Source: Chitinophaga sancti
GTDB lineage: Bacteria; Bacteroidota; Bacteroidia; Chitinophagales; Chitinophagaceae
Reading direction: 5' to 3'
Assembly: GCF_034424315.1 (NCBI RefSeq)
Contig: NZ_CP139972.1
Span: 6,394,501-6,458,500, forward strand
DNA length: 64,000 bases
Shown: positions 44,060-52,450 of the stretch, one piece after another
How the letters are laid out: every line of letters starts with the position of its first letter
Numbering within the stretch: the stretch's first letter is position 1
Made by a program: the position numbers and the translations under genes
The notes under the pieces: model-generated
Told to the model about the DNA's origin: nothing
Databases searched by the model: none
What the model saw: only the letters and a program-made list of their open reading frames with translations

Positions 44060-45343
44060 TTATTTAGCAATAACCAGGTAGTAGTTCTTTTTCCCTTTCT
44101 GGAACAGGATATACTTACCGGCCAGGAGGAGAGAGCTGTCTACTACTGCAGCCAGGTCTTCCACTTTCTTTTTATTAATGCTTACGCCACCGCCCTGGAG
44201 CATTTTGCGGGCTTCTCCTTTACTTGGGAAGATGCCTTTTTCTGCGGCAAAGGTGATCACGTCTTTGTTTTCCTGCAGTTCAGCCAGGGTAGTTTCTACC
44301 TGTGGTACACCATTCATGACATCCAGCAGTTGCTCTTCAGTCAGTGATTGCAGTATTTCGGCCGTATCGTTGCGGAACAGCAGTTCAGAAGCCTGAAGTG
44401 CAAACTCGTAGTCCTTTTCACTGTGGATAAAGGTGGTTACTTCTTTTGCCAGTCTCTTCTGCAACAGACGTTGTTCAGGTTTTTCCCTGTGCTGTGCGAT
44501 CAGTTCTTCTACTTCTGCCTTTTCCAGCAGGGTGAAGATCTTAATATAGTTCTCCGCATCTTCATCAGTTGCTTTCAGCCAGAACTGATAGAATTGATAG
44601 GGAGACGTCAGGCGGGCATCCAGCCATACGTTACCTCCTTCGGATTTACCGAATTTGGTACCGTCAGACTTTTTCATCAGCGGGCAGGTGAAGGCATATG
44701 CCTCACCATTGGCTTTACGTCTTACCAGTTCGGTACCGGTTACGATATTGCCCCACTGGTCAGAACCGCCCATTTGCAGTTTACAGTTCTTAGCAGTATA
44801 CAGGTGGAAAAAGTCATATCCCTGAATCAGCTGGTAAGAAAACTCAGTGAATGACATGCCACTATCGCCTTCGATTCTTCTTTTTACAGAATCTTTGGCC
44901 ATCATATAGTTGACAGTAATGTGCTTACCTACGTCACGGATGAAATCCAGGAAGCTGATGTTCTGAAACCAGTCGAAGTTATTGACCATTTCAGCAGCAT
45001 TAGGTTTGGAAGGATCAAAGTCCAGGAATTTCTCCAGCTGGGCTTTAATACCTGCCTGGTTATGTCTGAGTGTATCCAGATCGAGCATTTTCCTTTCGGC
45101 AGCCTTAAAAGAAGGATCACCCACCATACCGGTGGCACCGCCTACCAGCGCCAGTGGCTTGTGGCCAGCCCTCTGCAGGTGTACCAGCAGCAGGATGGGA
45201 ACCAGGCTACCTACGTGCAGCGAATCTGCTGTAGGATCGAAGCCCACATAGGCTGTGGTCATCTCTTTCTGTAGTTGTTCCTCTGTGCCGGGCATAATAT
45301 CCTGCAACATTCCCCGCCATCTTAATTCTTCTATCAGGTTCAT
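44060..45343 (-). CDS. tyrS: Tyrosine--tRNA ligase
   Basis: Charges tRNA-Tyr. 427 residues (E. coli 424). Class I signatures: the HIGH-type motif in [16 protein letters not shown] (about 35-50) and the KMSKS-type motif KFGKSEGGN (about 230-238); [30 protein letters not shown] contains the tyrosine/tRNA-binding region. A C-terminal S4-like domain ([21 protein letters not shown]) ends the protein. A TAGGTTTG box lies upstream on the minus strand at 45372-45365, 22 bp before the ATG. Confidence 0.97.
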   Translation of the reverse strand: MNLIEELRWRGMLQDIMPGTEEQLQKEMTTAYVGFDPTADSLHVGSLVPILLLVHLQRAGHKPLALVGGATGMVGDPSFKAAERKMLDLDTLRHNQAGIKAQLEKFLDFDPSKPNAAEMVNNFDWFQNISFLDFIRDVGKHITVNYMMAKDSVKRRIEGDSGMSFTEFSYQLIQGYDFFHLYTAKNCKLQMGGSDQWGNIVTGTELVRRKANGEAYAFTCPLMKKSDGTKFGKSEGGNVWLDARLTSPYQFYQFWLKATDEDAENYIKIFTLLEKAEVEELIAQHREKPEQRLLQKRLAKEVTTFIHSEKDYEFALQASELLFRNDTAEILQSLTEEQLLDVMNGVPQVETTLAELQENKDVITFAAEKGIFPSKGEARKMLQGGGVSINKKKVEDLAAVVDSSLLLAGKYILFQKGKKNYYLVIAK

Positions 45344-45364
45344 GATTTATTGGGATAATTTTTG

Positions 45365-45372
45365 CAAACCTA
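45365..45372 (-). promoter_or_regulatory. Candidate -7 element of tyrS
   Basis: TAGGTTTG on the minus strand, 21 bases before the tyrS ATG. No TTG element at standard spacing. Confidence 0.35.
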
Positions 45373-45485
45373 AGAAATTAACCAGAAATTAGGCAGTCGC
45401 AAACGGGATTGCTTTTACCCTGAAACCCGGAACTAAGGGAATTTCGTACATTCATGTGATAAAATAATAGCATATATCTCGCAGT

Positions 45486-46196
45486 ATGAAGAAAAAAATG
45501 TTTTTTGCTGCGCCGCTGGTACTGGCGGCTCAGTTATTATATGGCCAGCAACAGGATTGTAAGAGTTACTATTTTCTGCAAAACAAGGCTGAAGTGGAAA
45601 TGAGTATCTATGACGGGAATGGAAAGCTGGTGGCTCAGAATATCGAGAAGGTATTGAACGTCAACAGAACGGCAAATGTAATTAGCTCAAATTTCTCTAC
45701 TACCCTGAAAGATGAGAATGGTAAGGAGCTTTCTACCGGAAATGGTAAGTTTAAATGTACCGGCTCTGAAATACTACTGGATATGCAAATGGCTATGCCA
45801 AACATTCCACAGTTGCAGAATATGAAGATGGAAGCAGGGAGTGATGAGATCTTTATTTCTTATCCTTCTACTATGAAAGAAGGCCAGGCATTGCCTGGCG
45901 GGCAAAAGGAAATGAGTGGGAACATGAATGGTATGGAAATCAACATGACCCTGAAGATAAGCGATCGCAAAGTAGTGGGTAAGGAAAAGATCACGACTCC
46001 AGCTGGCACCTGGGAATGCTTTAAGATCGGCTATAAGCTGGGCTTTTCTGTGCAGATGATGGGAACTAATTTCCCAATGGACCTGGATGTAAATGTGACG
46101 GAATGGTTTGCCCCGGGCTTTGGGATTGTGAAGACGGATACGGAGCGGCAAGGTTCAGTGTTGGGCAGCATGAAGATTACTGCATTTAAAAAATAG
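45486..46196 (+). CDS. Exported TapB-like (DUF3108-type) protein
   Basis: A 236-residue secreted or periplasmic protein, signal peptide MKKKMFFAAPLVLAAQLLYGQ. The mature part is beta-rich and includes ITTPAGTWECFKIGYKLGF and VTEWFAPGFGIVKTDTERQG, a pattern seen in the TapB/DUF3108 family of Bacteroidota exported proteins. A methionine-rich middle (MQMAMPNIPQLQNMKM) is notable. Biochemical role unknown. Monocistronic, ending before a bidirectional terminator. Confidence 0.72.
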   Translation: MKKKMFFAAPLVLAAQLLYGQQQDCKSYYFLQNKAEVEMSIYDGNGKLVAQNIEKVLNVNRTANVISSNFSTTLKDENGKELSTGNGKFKCTGSEILLDMQMAMPNIPQLQNMKMEAGSDEIFISYPSTMKEGQALPGGQKEMSGNMNGMEINMTLKISDRKVVGKEKITTPAGTWECFKIGYKLGFSVQMMGTNFPMDLDVNVTEWFAPGFGIVKTDTERQGSVLGSMKITAFKK

Positions 46197-46219
46197 AAGA
46201 TCAATTAGTTAACAGGTGT

Positions 46220-46263
46220 TTCTATAATCGTTCTATAAGCTTTCTATAATGCTTGTATAGCAT
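46220..46263 (+). repeat. Four tandem 11-bp direct repeats
   Basis: Units TTCTATAATCG (46220-46230), TTCTATAAGCT (46231-46241), TTCTATAATGC (46242-46252) and TTGTATAGCAT (46253-46263) lie head to tail with an exact 11-bp period, between the TapB-like gene and the terminator. Confidence 0.75.
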
Positions 46264-46295
46264 GACAAGTGCGCTTCGTCTGTGCTTGTATAAGT

Positions 46296-46327
46296 AAAAA
46301 GCCCTTCGCAATCGCGAAGGGCTTTTT
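46296..46327. terminator. Bidirectional terminator between the TapB-like gene and rfbD
   Basis: Perfect 14-base arms AAAAAGCCCTTCGC (46296-46309) and GCGAAGGGCTTTTT (46314-46327), loop AATC; A and T runs on both sides allow termination in both directions. Confidence 0.95.
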
Positions 46328-46332
46328 AAGTT

Positions 46333-47196
46333 TTATAGATGTTTCAGGCAGACTGCCAGACTCTCTTTCCAATAAGGCACTTCGATACCGAATGTTTCCT
46401 TGATCTTTTGTTTGTTGAAAACGCTGTAAGCGGGGCGTTTGGCCAGAGTAGGATACTTGTCGGAAGTAACCGGCTGAATATTACAGCTCAGTCCACTCAT
46501 ATCCCGGATTGCGATCGCAAAGTCGTACCAGCTCAGTACCCCTTCATTGCTGTAATGGTATACACCACCCAGCGTACCCGGCGCATCGATTGCTTTGCTC
46601 AGTACTGACAGCAGCACCTGCGCCAGATCTACTGCATAGGTAGGCGTACCTGCCTGGTCAAATACCACGTTCAGGCTATCCTTTTCCTGCATCAGCTCGC
46701 GCATACGCTTTACGAAGTTTACTCCATACTGGCTGTATAACCATGCGGTGCGGATCACGATGGTATCGGTATTGATGCCCAGTGCAGTGGCTTCACCACG
46801 GAGTTTTGAACTGCCGTAAATGCTTTGTGCATCTGTATCATCTTCTTCTGTATAAGGGGTGTTTTTTTTACCGTCAAATACATAGTCTGTAGAGATCTGA
46901 ATGAACCTTGCATTGTTTGCCTGGCAAGCATTAGCCAGGTGCATTACCGCTTCGAAGTTGAGTTTGAATGCCAGTTCTTCTTCCGATTCAGCTTTATCTA
47001 CTGCTGTATAGGCAGCACAGTTGATGCAGGCATGAATTTCCTGCTCAGAGAAAAATGCGTTTACTGCTTCTTCGTTTGTTATATCCAGCTCTGTATAGTC
47101 TGTATATAAAAAACTGAAGGCTGGATAATCTCCTGCTATTTGCTTCAAAGCCTGTCCTAGTTGCCCATTGGCACCGGTGATCAGCACTGTCTTCAT
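46333..47196 (-). CDS. rfbD: dTDP-4-dehydrorhamnose reductase
   Basis: Last step of dTDP-L-rhamnose synthesis. 287 residues from ATG 47196 (MKTVLITGANGQLGQAL); upstream TTG extension is rejected because it would overlap rfbC. The SDR motifs are clear: GANGQLG at about 8-14, INCAAYTAVDKAESEEEL near 63-80, and the YxxxK-type YGSSKLRGE near 128. It lies one base after rfbC, at the promoter-distal end of a six-gene leftward operon. Confidence 0.95.
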   Translation of the reverse strand: MKTVLITGANGQLGQALKQIAGDYPAFSFLYTDYTELDITNEEAVNAFFSEQEIHACINCAAYTAVDKAESEEELAFKLNFEAVMHLANACQANNARFIQISTDYVFDGKKNTPYTEEDDTDAQSIYGSSKLRGEATALGINTDTIVIRTAWLYSQYGVNFVKRMRELMQEKDSLNVVFDQAGTPTYAVDLAQVLLSVLSKAIDAPGTLGGVYHYSNEGVLSWYDFAIAIRDMSGLSCNIQPVTSDKYPTLAKRPAYSVFNKQKIKETFGIEVPYWKESLAVCLKHL

Positions 47197-47197
47197 A

Positions 47198-47767
47198 TTA
47201 TTCAGTGGGTTTAGTATATACAAAATTGTGTGTACAATTGGCCAGTGTAGGCAGTATCTGGTCTTTGTCGGACACGATAGCCTCGCTCAGGTCTATCTGC
47301 CAGTCGATTTTCAGGACTGGATCATTGTAGATGATACCGCCTTCGCTGGCTTTGTGATAGAAGTTGTCTACTTTATACATGACCTCTGCTGTTGGACTCA
47401 GCACTACATAGCCGTGGGCAAAGCCTTTTGGCACCAGCAATTGCAGTTTATTTTCGGCAGAGAGTTCGATAGAAAAAGACTGGCCATAGGTTGGGGAACC
47501 GGTACGGATGTCAACCACCACATCCAGGATCTTACCTTCCAGTGCCCTGATCAATTTGGTTTGTGCATAAGGTTCCAGCTGATAATGCAAACCGCGCAAT
47601 ACCCCATAAGTAGAACGGGCCTGGTTGTCCTGAATGAATTTCAGATCAAGACCGGCATCCTGAAATACGCGTTCTGAATAACTTTCAAAGAAATAGCCGC
47701 GATTATCATGATGCACCTTAGGCTCATAAACCAGCAGATCGGGAATAGGTGTGGTAGTAAATGGCAT
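47198..47767 (-). CDS. rfbC: dTDP-4-dehydrorhamnose 3,5-epimerase
   Basis: Epimerises dTDP-4-keto-6-deoxyglucose at C3 and C5. 189 residues of cupin type: KVHHDNRGYFFESYSERVF, FIQDNQARSTYGVLRGLHYQ with the catalytic histidine, KILDVVVDIRTGSPTYGQ, and VPKGFAHGYVVLSPTAEVMYK with the conserved aspartate and tyrosines. It is six bases after rfbB and one before rfbD. Confidence 0.95.
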   Translation of the reverse strand: MPFTTTPIPDLLVYEPKVHHDNRGYFFESYSERVFQDAGLDLKFIQDNQARSTYGVLRGLHYQLEPYAQTKLIRALEGKILDVVVDIRTGSPTYGQSFSIELSAENKLQLLVPKGFAHGYVVLSPTAEVMYKVDNFYHKASEGGIIYNDPVLKIDWQIDLSEAIVSDKDQILPTLANCTHNFVYTKPTE

Positions 47768-47773
47768 GTTGTA

Positions 47774-48829
47774 TTATCTTTTCTGGTATTGATCACTGTA
47801 ATAGTCCTGGTAAGCACCGCTGGTGACGTGTTCCAGCCATTCTTCGTTGGCCAGGTACCATTCCACGGTCTTTTCCAGTCCTTCTTCAAACTGAAGGGAA
47901 GGATACCAACCCAGTTCTTTGTTCAGTTTAGTTGCGTCAATAGCGTAGCGAAGGTCATGGCCGGCGCGGTCTTTCACAAAAGTGATCAGGCTTGCGGATG
48001 TACCGGGTGCACGGCCCAGTTTCTTGTCCATGATGATACAGAGCAGGTTAATGAGGTCAATATTTTTCCACTCATTGAAACCACCAATGTTGTATGTTTC
48101 ACCGATCCTGCCCTTGTGGTAGATAGTATCGATCGCACGGGCGTGGTCTTCTACGAAAAGCCAGTCGCGTACGTTCTCACCTTTACCATATACAGGTACG
48201 GGCTTATTATTCTTGATATTGTGAATAGCCAGGGGAATCAGCTTCTCAGGGAAATGGTTGGAACCATAGTTGTTTGAGCAGTTGGAGATCACTACAGGCA
48301 GGTGATATGTGTGATACCATGCCATCACAAAGTGGTCGGAGCTGGCTTTGGAGGCAGAGTAAGGAGAGCGGGGATCGTAGGATGTTTCTTCGGTAAAGAA
48401 ACCTTCCTGGCCCAGGCTACCATATACTTCATCTGTTGAGATGTGATAGAAGCGCTTGCCTTCATAATTATCTTTCCAGTATTTTCTGGCGGTATTCAGC
48501 AGGGTTGCTGTACCCATTACGTTGGTCTTAATGAATGCCAGCGGGTCCATGATGGACCTGTCTACATGGCTCTCGGCGGCCAGATGTATTACACCATCAA
48601 ATTTATAATCCCTGAATAACTCATCCATAAAAGCTTCATCGGTAATATCGCCCTTTACAAAAGTGTAGTTGGGTTTATCCTTGATATCATTCAGGTTTTC
48701 CAGGTTACCGGCGTAGGTGAGTGCATCAAGATTGACGATCTTATACTGTGGATAATTATTGACAAATAATCTCACAACATGAGATCCAATAAACCCAGCA
48801 CCGCCGGTGATTAAGATGGTATGGTCCAT
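47774..48829 (-). CDS. rfbB: dTDP-glucose 4,6-dehydratase
   Basis: Converts dTDP-glucose to dTDP-4-keto-6-deoxyglucose with bound NAD. 351 residues. GGAGFIGSHVVRLF at about 8-21, LAAESHVDRSI near 82-92, HISTDEVYGSLG (catalytic Asp-Glu) near 133, and the YSASKASSDH active-site Tyr/Lys near 160. ATG 48829. A nested inverted repeat lies in the 101 bp between it and the upstream UXS gene. The operon has no rfbA (the thymidylyltransferase), which must lie elsewhere. Confidence 0.96.
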   Translation of the reverse strand: MDHTILITGGAGFIGSHVVRLFVNNYPQYKIVNLDALTYAGNLENLNDIKDKPNYTFVKGDITDEAFMDELFRDYKFDGVIHLAAESHVDRSIMDPLAFIKTNVMGTATLLNTARKYWKDNYEGKRFYHISTDEVYGSLGQEGFFTEETSYDPRSPYSASKASSDHFVMAWYHTYHLPVVISNCSNNYGSNHFPEKLIPLAIHNIKNNKPVPVYGKGENVRDWLFVEDHARAIDTIYHKGRIGETYNIGGFNEWKNIDLINLLCIIMDKKLGRAPGTSASLITFVKDRAGHDLRYAIDATKLNKELGWYPSLQFEEGLEKTVEWYLANEEWLEHVTSGAYQDYYSDQYQKR

Positions 48830-48843
48830 ATAATAAAATATTA

Positions 48844-48919
48844 CGGGTTACAAATTACGAATAACGATTGTAAAACTACCTCATTAGAATACAATCGTAC
48901 ATCCGCAGTCTGTAACCCG
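48844..48919. repeat. Nested inverted repeat between the UXS gene and rfbB
   Basis: Outer arms CGGGTTACA (48844-48852) and TGTAACCCG (48911-48919) enclose inner arms ACGATTGTA (48864-48872) and TACAATCGT (48890-48898). The spacer contains AAATTACGAAT (48852-48862), the reverse complement of ATTCGTAATTT near the nested repeat at 15144-15202. Confidence 0.75.
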
Positions 48920-48930
48920 CGTAGCGTTAT

Positions 48931-49875
48931 TTATTTGTTAAGAGCTTCTTTGAAGTATTCGTACGTGATACGCAGACCTTCTTTTCTGTCAACCTTAGGA
49001 GACCAGCCCAGTATCTCCTGTGCCTTTGTGATGTCCGGTTTACGTTGTTTCGGATCATCTTTGGGTAGCGGCTGGTACACGATCTTTTGACTGGTACCAG
49101 TGAGTGTGATGATTTCTTCCGCGAATTCTTTCAGGGTAATCTCTGCCGGATTTCCGATGTTTACCGGTAAGTGATAATCAGACAGGAGTAGGCGGTAAAT
49201 GCCTTCCACCAGGTCATCTACATAGCAGAAAGAACGGGTCTGAGAACCATCTCCGAATACGGTCAGATCCTGCCCGGTCAATGCCTGGCTCATGAATGCC
49301 GGTAATGCACGGCCGTCATTGAGTCGCATTCTCGGACCATAAGTATTGAAAATTCGGATAATGCGTGTTTCCACACCATGAAAATTGTGATAAGCCATGG
49401 TGATGGATTCCATGAAGCGTTTTGCCTCATCATATACACCACGTGGACCTATTGGATTCACGTTACCCCAGTATTCTTCTGTCTGTGGGTGCACCAGTGG
49501 GTCACCATACACTTCGGAAGTAGAGGCTACCAGTATCCTGGCTTTTTTCTCCTTGGCAAGGCCCAGCAGGTTGTGGGTACCGAGGGAACTTACTTTCAGG
49601 GTCTGGATCGGCATCTTCAGGTAGTCAATCGGGCTTGCAGGGGAGGCGAAGTGCAGGATATAATCCAGCGGGCCTGATACGTGCACGAATTTGCTTACAT
49701 CATGATGGTAGTATTCGAACTCTGGTAATGGGAACAGGTGTTCGATGTTCTTGATATTACCAGTGATGAGGTTATCCATTCCGACTACCAGAAAACCTTC
49801 TTTTATGAAACGGTCACACAGGTGTGAGCCCAGGAAACCTGCGGCACCAGTGATCAGAATTCTTTTTTTATTCAT
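48931..49875 (-). CDS. UDP-glucuronate decarboxylase (UDP-xylose synthase)
   Basis: Short-chain dehydrogenase-type enzyme that makes UDP-xylose from UDP-glucuronate. 314 residues. [14 protein letters not shown] (about 10-23), [40 protein letters not shown] and [11 protein letters not shown] (the Tyr/Lys pair), with [12 protein letters not shown], are hallmarks of UXS rather than of the galactose epimerase. It follows ugd, which supplies UDP-glucuronate, in the same operon. Confidence 0.92.
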   Translation of the reverse strand: MNKKRILITGAAGFLGSHLCDRFIKEGFLVVGMDNLITGNIKNIEHLFPLPEFEYYHHDVSKFVHVSGPLDYILHFASPASPIDYLKMPIQTLKVSSLGTHNLLGLAKEKKARILVASTSEVYGDPLVHPQTEEYWGNVNPIGPRGVYDEAKRFMESITMAYHNFHGVETRIIRIFNTYGPRMRLNDGRALPAFMSQALTGQDLTVFGDGSQTRSFCYVDDLVEGIYRLLLSDYHLPVNIGNPAEITLKEFAEEIITLTGTSQKIVYQPLPKDDPKQRKPDITKAQEILGWSPKVDRKEGLRITYEYFKEALNK

Positions 49876-49894
49876 AAACTATTTTGGTTGAATG

Positions 49895-51208
49895 TTAAAT
49901 GCTGGCAGCTGAGCGGCCTACGCTCTCATAATGAAAGCCCAGTTCCTGCATTCTCGCTACGTCAAACAGGTTACGACCGTCAAATATAAGTGCGTTATTC
50001 AGGCTTGACTTGATTTTTTCGAAGTCAGGTGTTCTGAATACGCTCCATTCTGTGGCTATCACCAATGCATCGGCATTGTTTAAGCAATCGTACTGATGGC
50101 TGGCGTAGGAAACTTTGTCTCCCAGCAGTCTTTTTACATTCTCCATAGCTTCAGGATCATGTACCGTTACAGTGGCGCCTGCGGCTACGAGTGCATCTAT
50201 GATATACAAAGCGGGTGCTTCGCGGATATCATCGGTGTTTGGCTTGAAAGCCAGTCCCCAGAGTGCAAAGTGTTTGCCTTTCAGGTCGTTGTTAAAGTAT
50301 GCTTTGATCTTTGGCAGCAGGAACAGTTTCTGTTTTTCGTTCACGTCCATTACTGCGTTCAGGATCCTGAATTCATAATCAGCATCTTCTGATGATTTAA
50401 CCAGAGCCTGTACATCCTTAGGGAAGCAGCTGCCGCCGTAACCGATGCCAGGGAACAGGAAACGTTTACCGATACGATCGTCACTACCTACACCACGGCG
50501 TACCATGTCTACGTCGGCACCCAGCTTTTCGCAAAGGATGGCGATTTCGTTCATGAAAGAGATTTTGGTAGCGAGGAAGGAGTTGGCAGCATACTTGGTC
50601 AGTTCTGCTGATTTTTCATCCATGAACAGGATGGGATTACCCTGGCGAACGAATGGCCCGAACAGGTCGCCCATTACTTTGCGGGCTCTTTCTGAGCGGG
50701 TACCTATTACCACGCGGTCAGGTTTCATGAAGTCATCGACAGCAACACCTTCGCGCAGGAATTCCGGGTTAGACACTACATCGAATTCGCATTTGCAATT
50801 CTTAGCAATAGTTGCCTGTACTTTTTCGGCAGTGCCTACCGGTACAGTACTTTTGTCTACAATCACCTTGTAGTCAGTAATGATGCTACCCAGTTGTTCA
50901 GCTACATTCAGAATGTAAGAAAGGTCTGCAGAGCCATCTTCACCTGGAGGGGTCGGGAGTGCAAGAAAGATCACTTCAGCATCTTTCACACCGGCTGCCA
51001 GGTCAGTAGTGAACTGCAGGCGGTTTTCCTTGAGGTTACGTTCGAATAATTTTTCAAGTCCGGGCTCGTAAATAGTAATTTTTCCGCCGGACAACTTACT
51101 CACCTTAGCGGCATCGATGTCTACACATGTAACATCGTTGCCGGTTTCAGCGAAGCAAGTACCGGTCACTAAACCTACGTACCCGGTGCCTACTACTGTA
51201 ATTTTCAT
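49895..51208 (-). CDS. ugd: UDP-glucose 6-dehydrogenase
   Basis: Oxidises UDP-glucose twice to UDP-glucuronate. 437 residues. VGTGYVGLVTGTCFAETG (about 5-22) is the NAD-binding segment, STVPVGTAEKVQ and the catalytic-cysteine motif GIGYGGSCFPKDVQAL (about 252-267) are intact, and the substrate-binding NEFLRE-type NPEFLREGVAVDDF occurs near 146. Its start ATG overlaps the end of the aminotransferase gene by four bases, so translation is coupled. Confidence 0.96.
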   Translation of the reverse strand: MKITVVGTGYVGLVTGTCFAETGNDVTCVDIDAAKVSKLSGGKITIYEPGLEKLFERNLKENRLQFTTDLAAGVKDAEVIFLALPTPPGEDGSADLSYILNVAEQLGSIITDYKVIVDKSTVPVGTAEKVQATIAKNCKCEFDVVSNPEFLREGVAVDDFMKPDRVVIGTRSERARKVMGDLFGPFVRQGNPILFMDEKSAELTKYAANSFLATKISFMNEIAILCEKLGADVDMVRRGVGSDDRIGKRFLFPGIGYGGSCFPKDVQALVKSSEDADYEFRILNAVMDVNEKQKLFLLPKIKAYFNNDLKGKHFALWGLAFKPNTDDIREAPALYIIDALVAAGATVTVHDPEAMENVKRLLGDKVSYASHQYDCLNNADALVIATEWSVFRTPDFEKIKSSLNNALIFDGRNLFDVARMQELGFHYESVGRSAASI

Positions 51209-52344
51209 TTGGAGGTTTGATTTAAAAATGAAAGAACGGAGTGAATAATGTAATTCAATTGGTCTGCATCCATTTCGGTGTGGATCGGTAAGGAGATCAC
51301 TTTGGATGTCAGAGAGTCTGTAATAGGCAGGTTAAAATTAGCGCCGCCAAAATTGGCAAACATCTTTTGCTTGTGAGCCGGTACGGGATAATAAATCATG
51401 GCAGGCACATGTTGCTCTGCTAAATATTGTTGTAATGCAAGGCGATCAGCACCTTCAAGTTGCAAGGTATATTGGTGAAATACATGGTAGCTGTTTGCCG
51501 CACGGTAAGGAACTGTGATCTTAGGATGGTTGGCAAATGCTGCATCATAGGCATCGGCTACTGCACGACGAGCCTTGATGTATTCGTCCAGCAGCGGGAG
51601 TTTGATGTTCAATACCACAGCCTGCAGTGTGTCCAGGCGGGAATTGATACCCACCATATCATGATAATAACGGGCAGACTGGCCATGGTTAGCGATCATT
51701 TTGATCTTTGCAGCCAGGGCATCATCGTTGGTGAACAGGGCACCACCATCACCGTAGCAACCCAGGTTTTTGGAAGGGAAGAAGGAAGTACAGCCTATAT
51801 GACCGATAGTTCCGGTTTTCTTCACAGTACCGTCAGCAAAGGTGTAAGTACCACCGATTGCCTGGGCATTATCTTCAATAACAGGGATATTATGCTTGCG
51901 GGAAAGTGCCATGATAGGTTCCATGTCAGCACTATGGCCATATAGGTTCACGGGAACGATGGCTTTGGTCTTTGGCGTAATCGCTTTTTCCACAGCTACC
52001 GGATCCAGGCAGAAGGTTTTAGGATCTACGTCAACGAAAACTGGTTTCAGCTGCAGGAGGGCAATCACCTCAGCGGTTGCTATAAATGTAAAGGAAGGAG
52101 TAATAACTTCATCGCCAGGTTGCAGGTCCAGGGCCATGATGGCGATCTGTAATGCATCAGTTCCGTTGGCACATGGAATTACGTGCTTCACTCCAAGATA
52201 ATCTTGCAGGGCCGAAGTAAATTTCTGTACTGGCGCACCATTAATATAAGCTGCACTTTCTAAAACTTCCGCCATAGCAGCGTCTACCTGCGGTTTAATC
52301 TTGTTGTATTGGCGTTTGAGATCCACCATTTGAATCGGTACCAT
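51205..52344 (-). CDS. DegT/DnrJ/EryC1/StrS-family PLP aminotransferase
   Basis: A 379-residue sugar aminotransferase of the type acting on nucleotide-linked keto sugars. ANGTDALQIAIMAL (about 60-73), VDVDPKTFCLDP, PVNLYGHSADMEPI, VIEDNAQAIGGTY (Asp binding PLP), and SFFPSKNLGCYGDGGAL with the PLP lysine (about 186-202) are all present. It is the first gene of the leftward sugar-nucleotide operon (followed by ugd). A TAAATTTG box lies upstream on the minus strand. The exact sugar is unknown. Confidence 0.93.
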   Translation of the reverse strand: MVPIQMVDLKRQYNKIKPQVDAAMAEVLESAAYINGAPVQKFTSALQDYLGVKHVIPCANGTDALQIAIMALDLQPGDEVITPSFTFIATAEVIALLQLKPVFVDVDPKTFCLDPVAVEKAITPKTKAIVPVNLYGHSADMEPIMALSRKHNIPVIEDNAQAIGGTYTFADGTVKKTGTIGHIGCTSFFPSKNLGCYGDGGALFTNDDALAAKIKMIANHGQSARYYHDMVGINSRLDTLQAVVLNIKLPLLDEYIKARRAVADAYDAAFANHPKITVPYRAANSYHVFHQYTLQLEGADRLALQQYLAEQHVPAMIYYPVPAHKQKMFANFGGANFNLPITDSLTSKVISLPIHTEMDADQLNYIIHSVLSFLNQTSK

Positions 52345-52373
52345 GTCTGGGATAGATATTTGTTTAAAGTGAG

Positions 52374-52381
52374 CAAATTTA
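52374..52381 (-). promoter_or_regulatory. Candidate -7 element of the sugar-nucleotide operon
   Basis: TAAATTTG on the minus strand (52381 to 52374), 29 bases before the DegT-type start at 52344. It faces the waaA promoter across about 25 bp. Confidence 0.4.
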
Positions 52382-52387
52382 CAAATT

Positions 52388-52413
52388 TTGACATAGGAAG
52401 GGCAGTATCTTTG
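52388..52413 (+). promoter_or_regulatory. Candidate promoter of waaA
   Basis: TTG at 52388-52390 and TATCTTTG at 52406-52413 (spacer 15); the -7 box is an exact TAnnTTTG match. Start of transcription would be near 52419, 32 bp before the ATG. Confidence 0.5.
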
Positions 52414-52450
52414 CCCCTATTAAAAAATTCAGTATAAGTAAGTCATCAGG

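Noticed and set aside
46220..46263. 11-bp tandem repeats considered as CRISPR or plasmid iterons
   Set aside because: Units are far too short and contiguous for CRISPR, and no replication gene is nearby for iterons.
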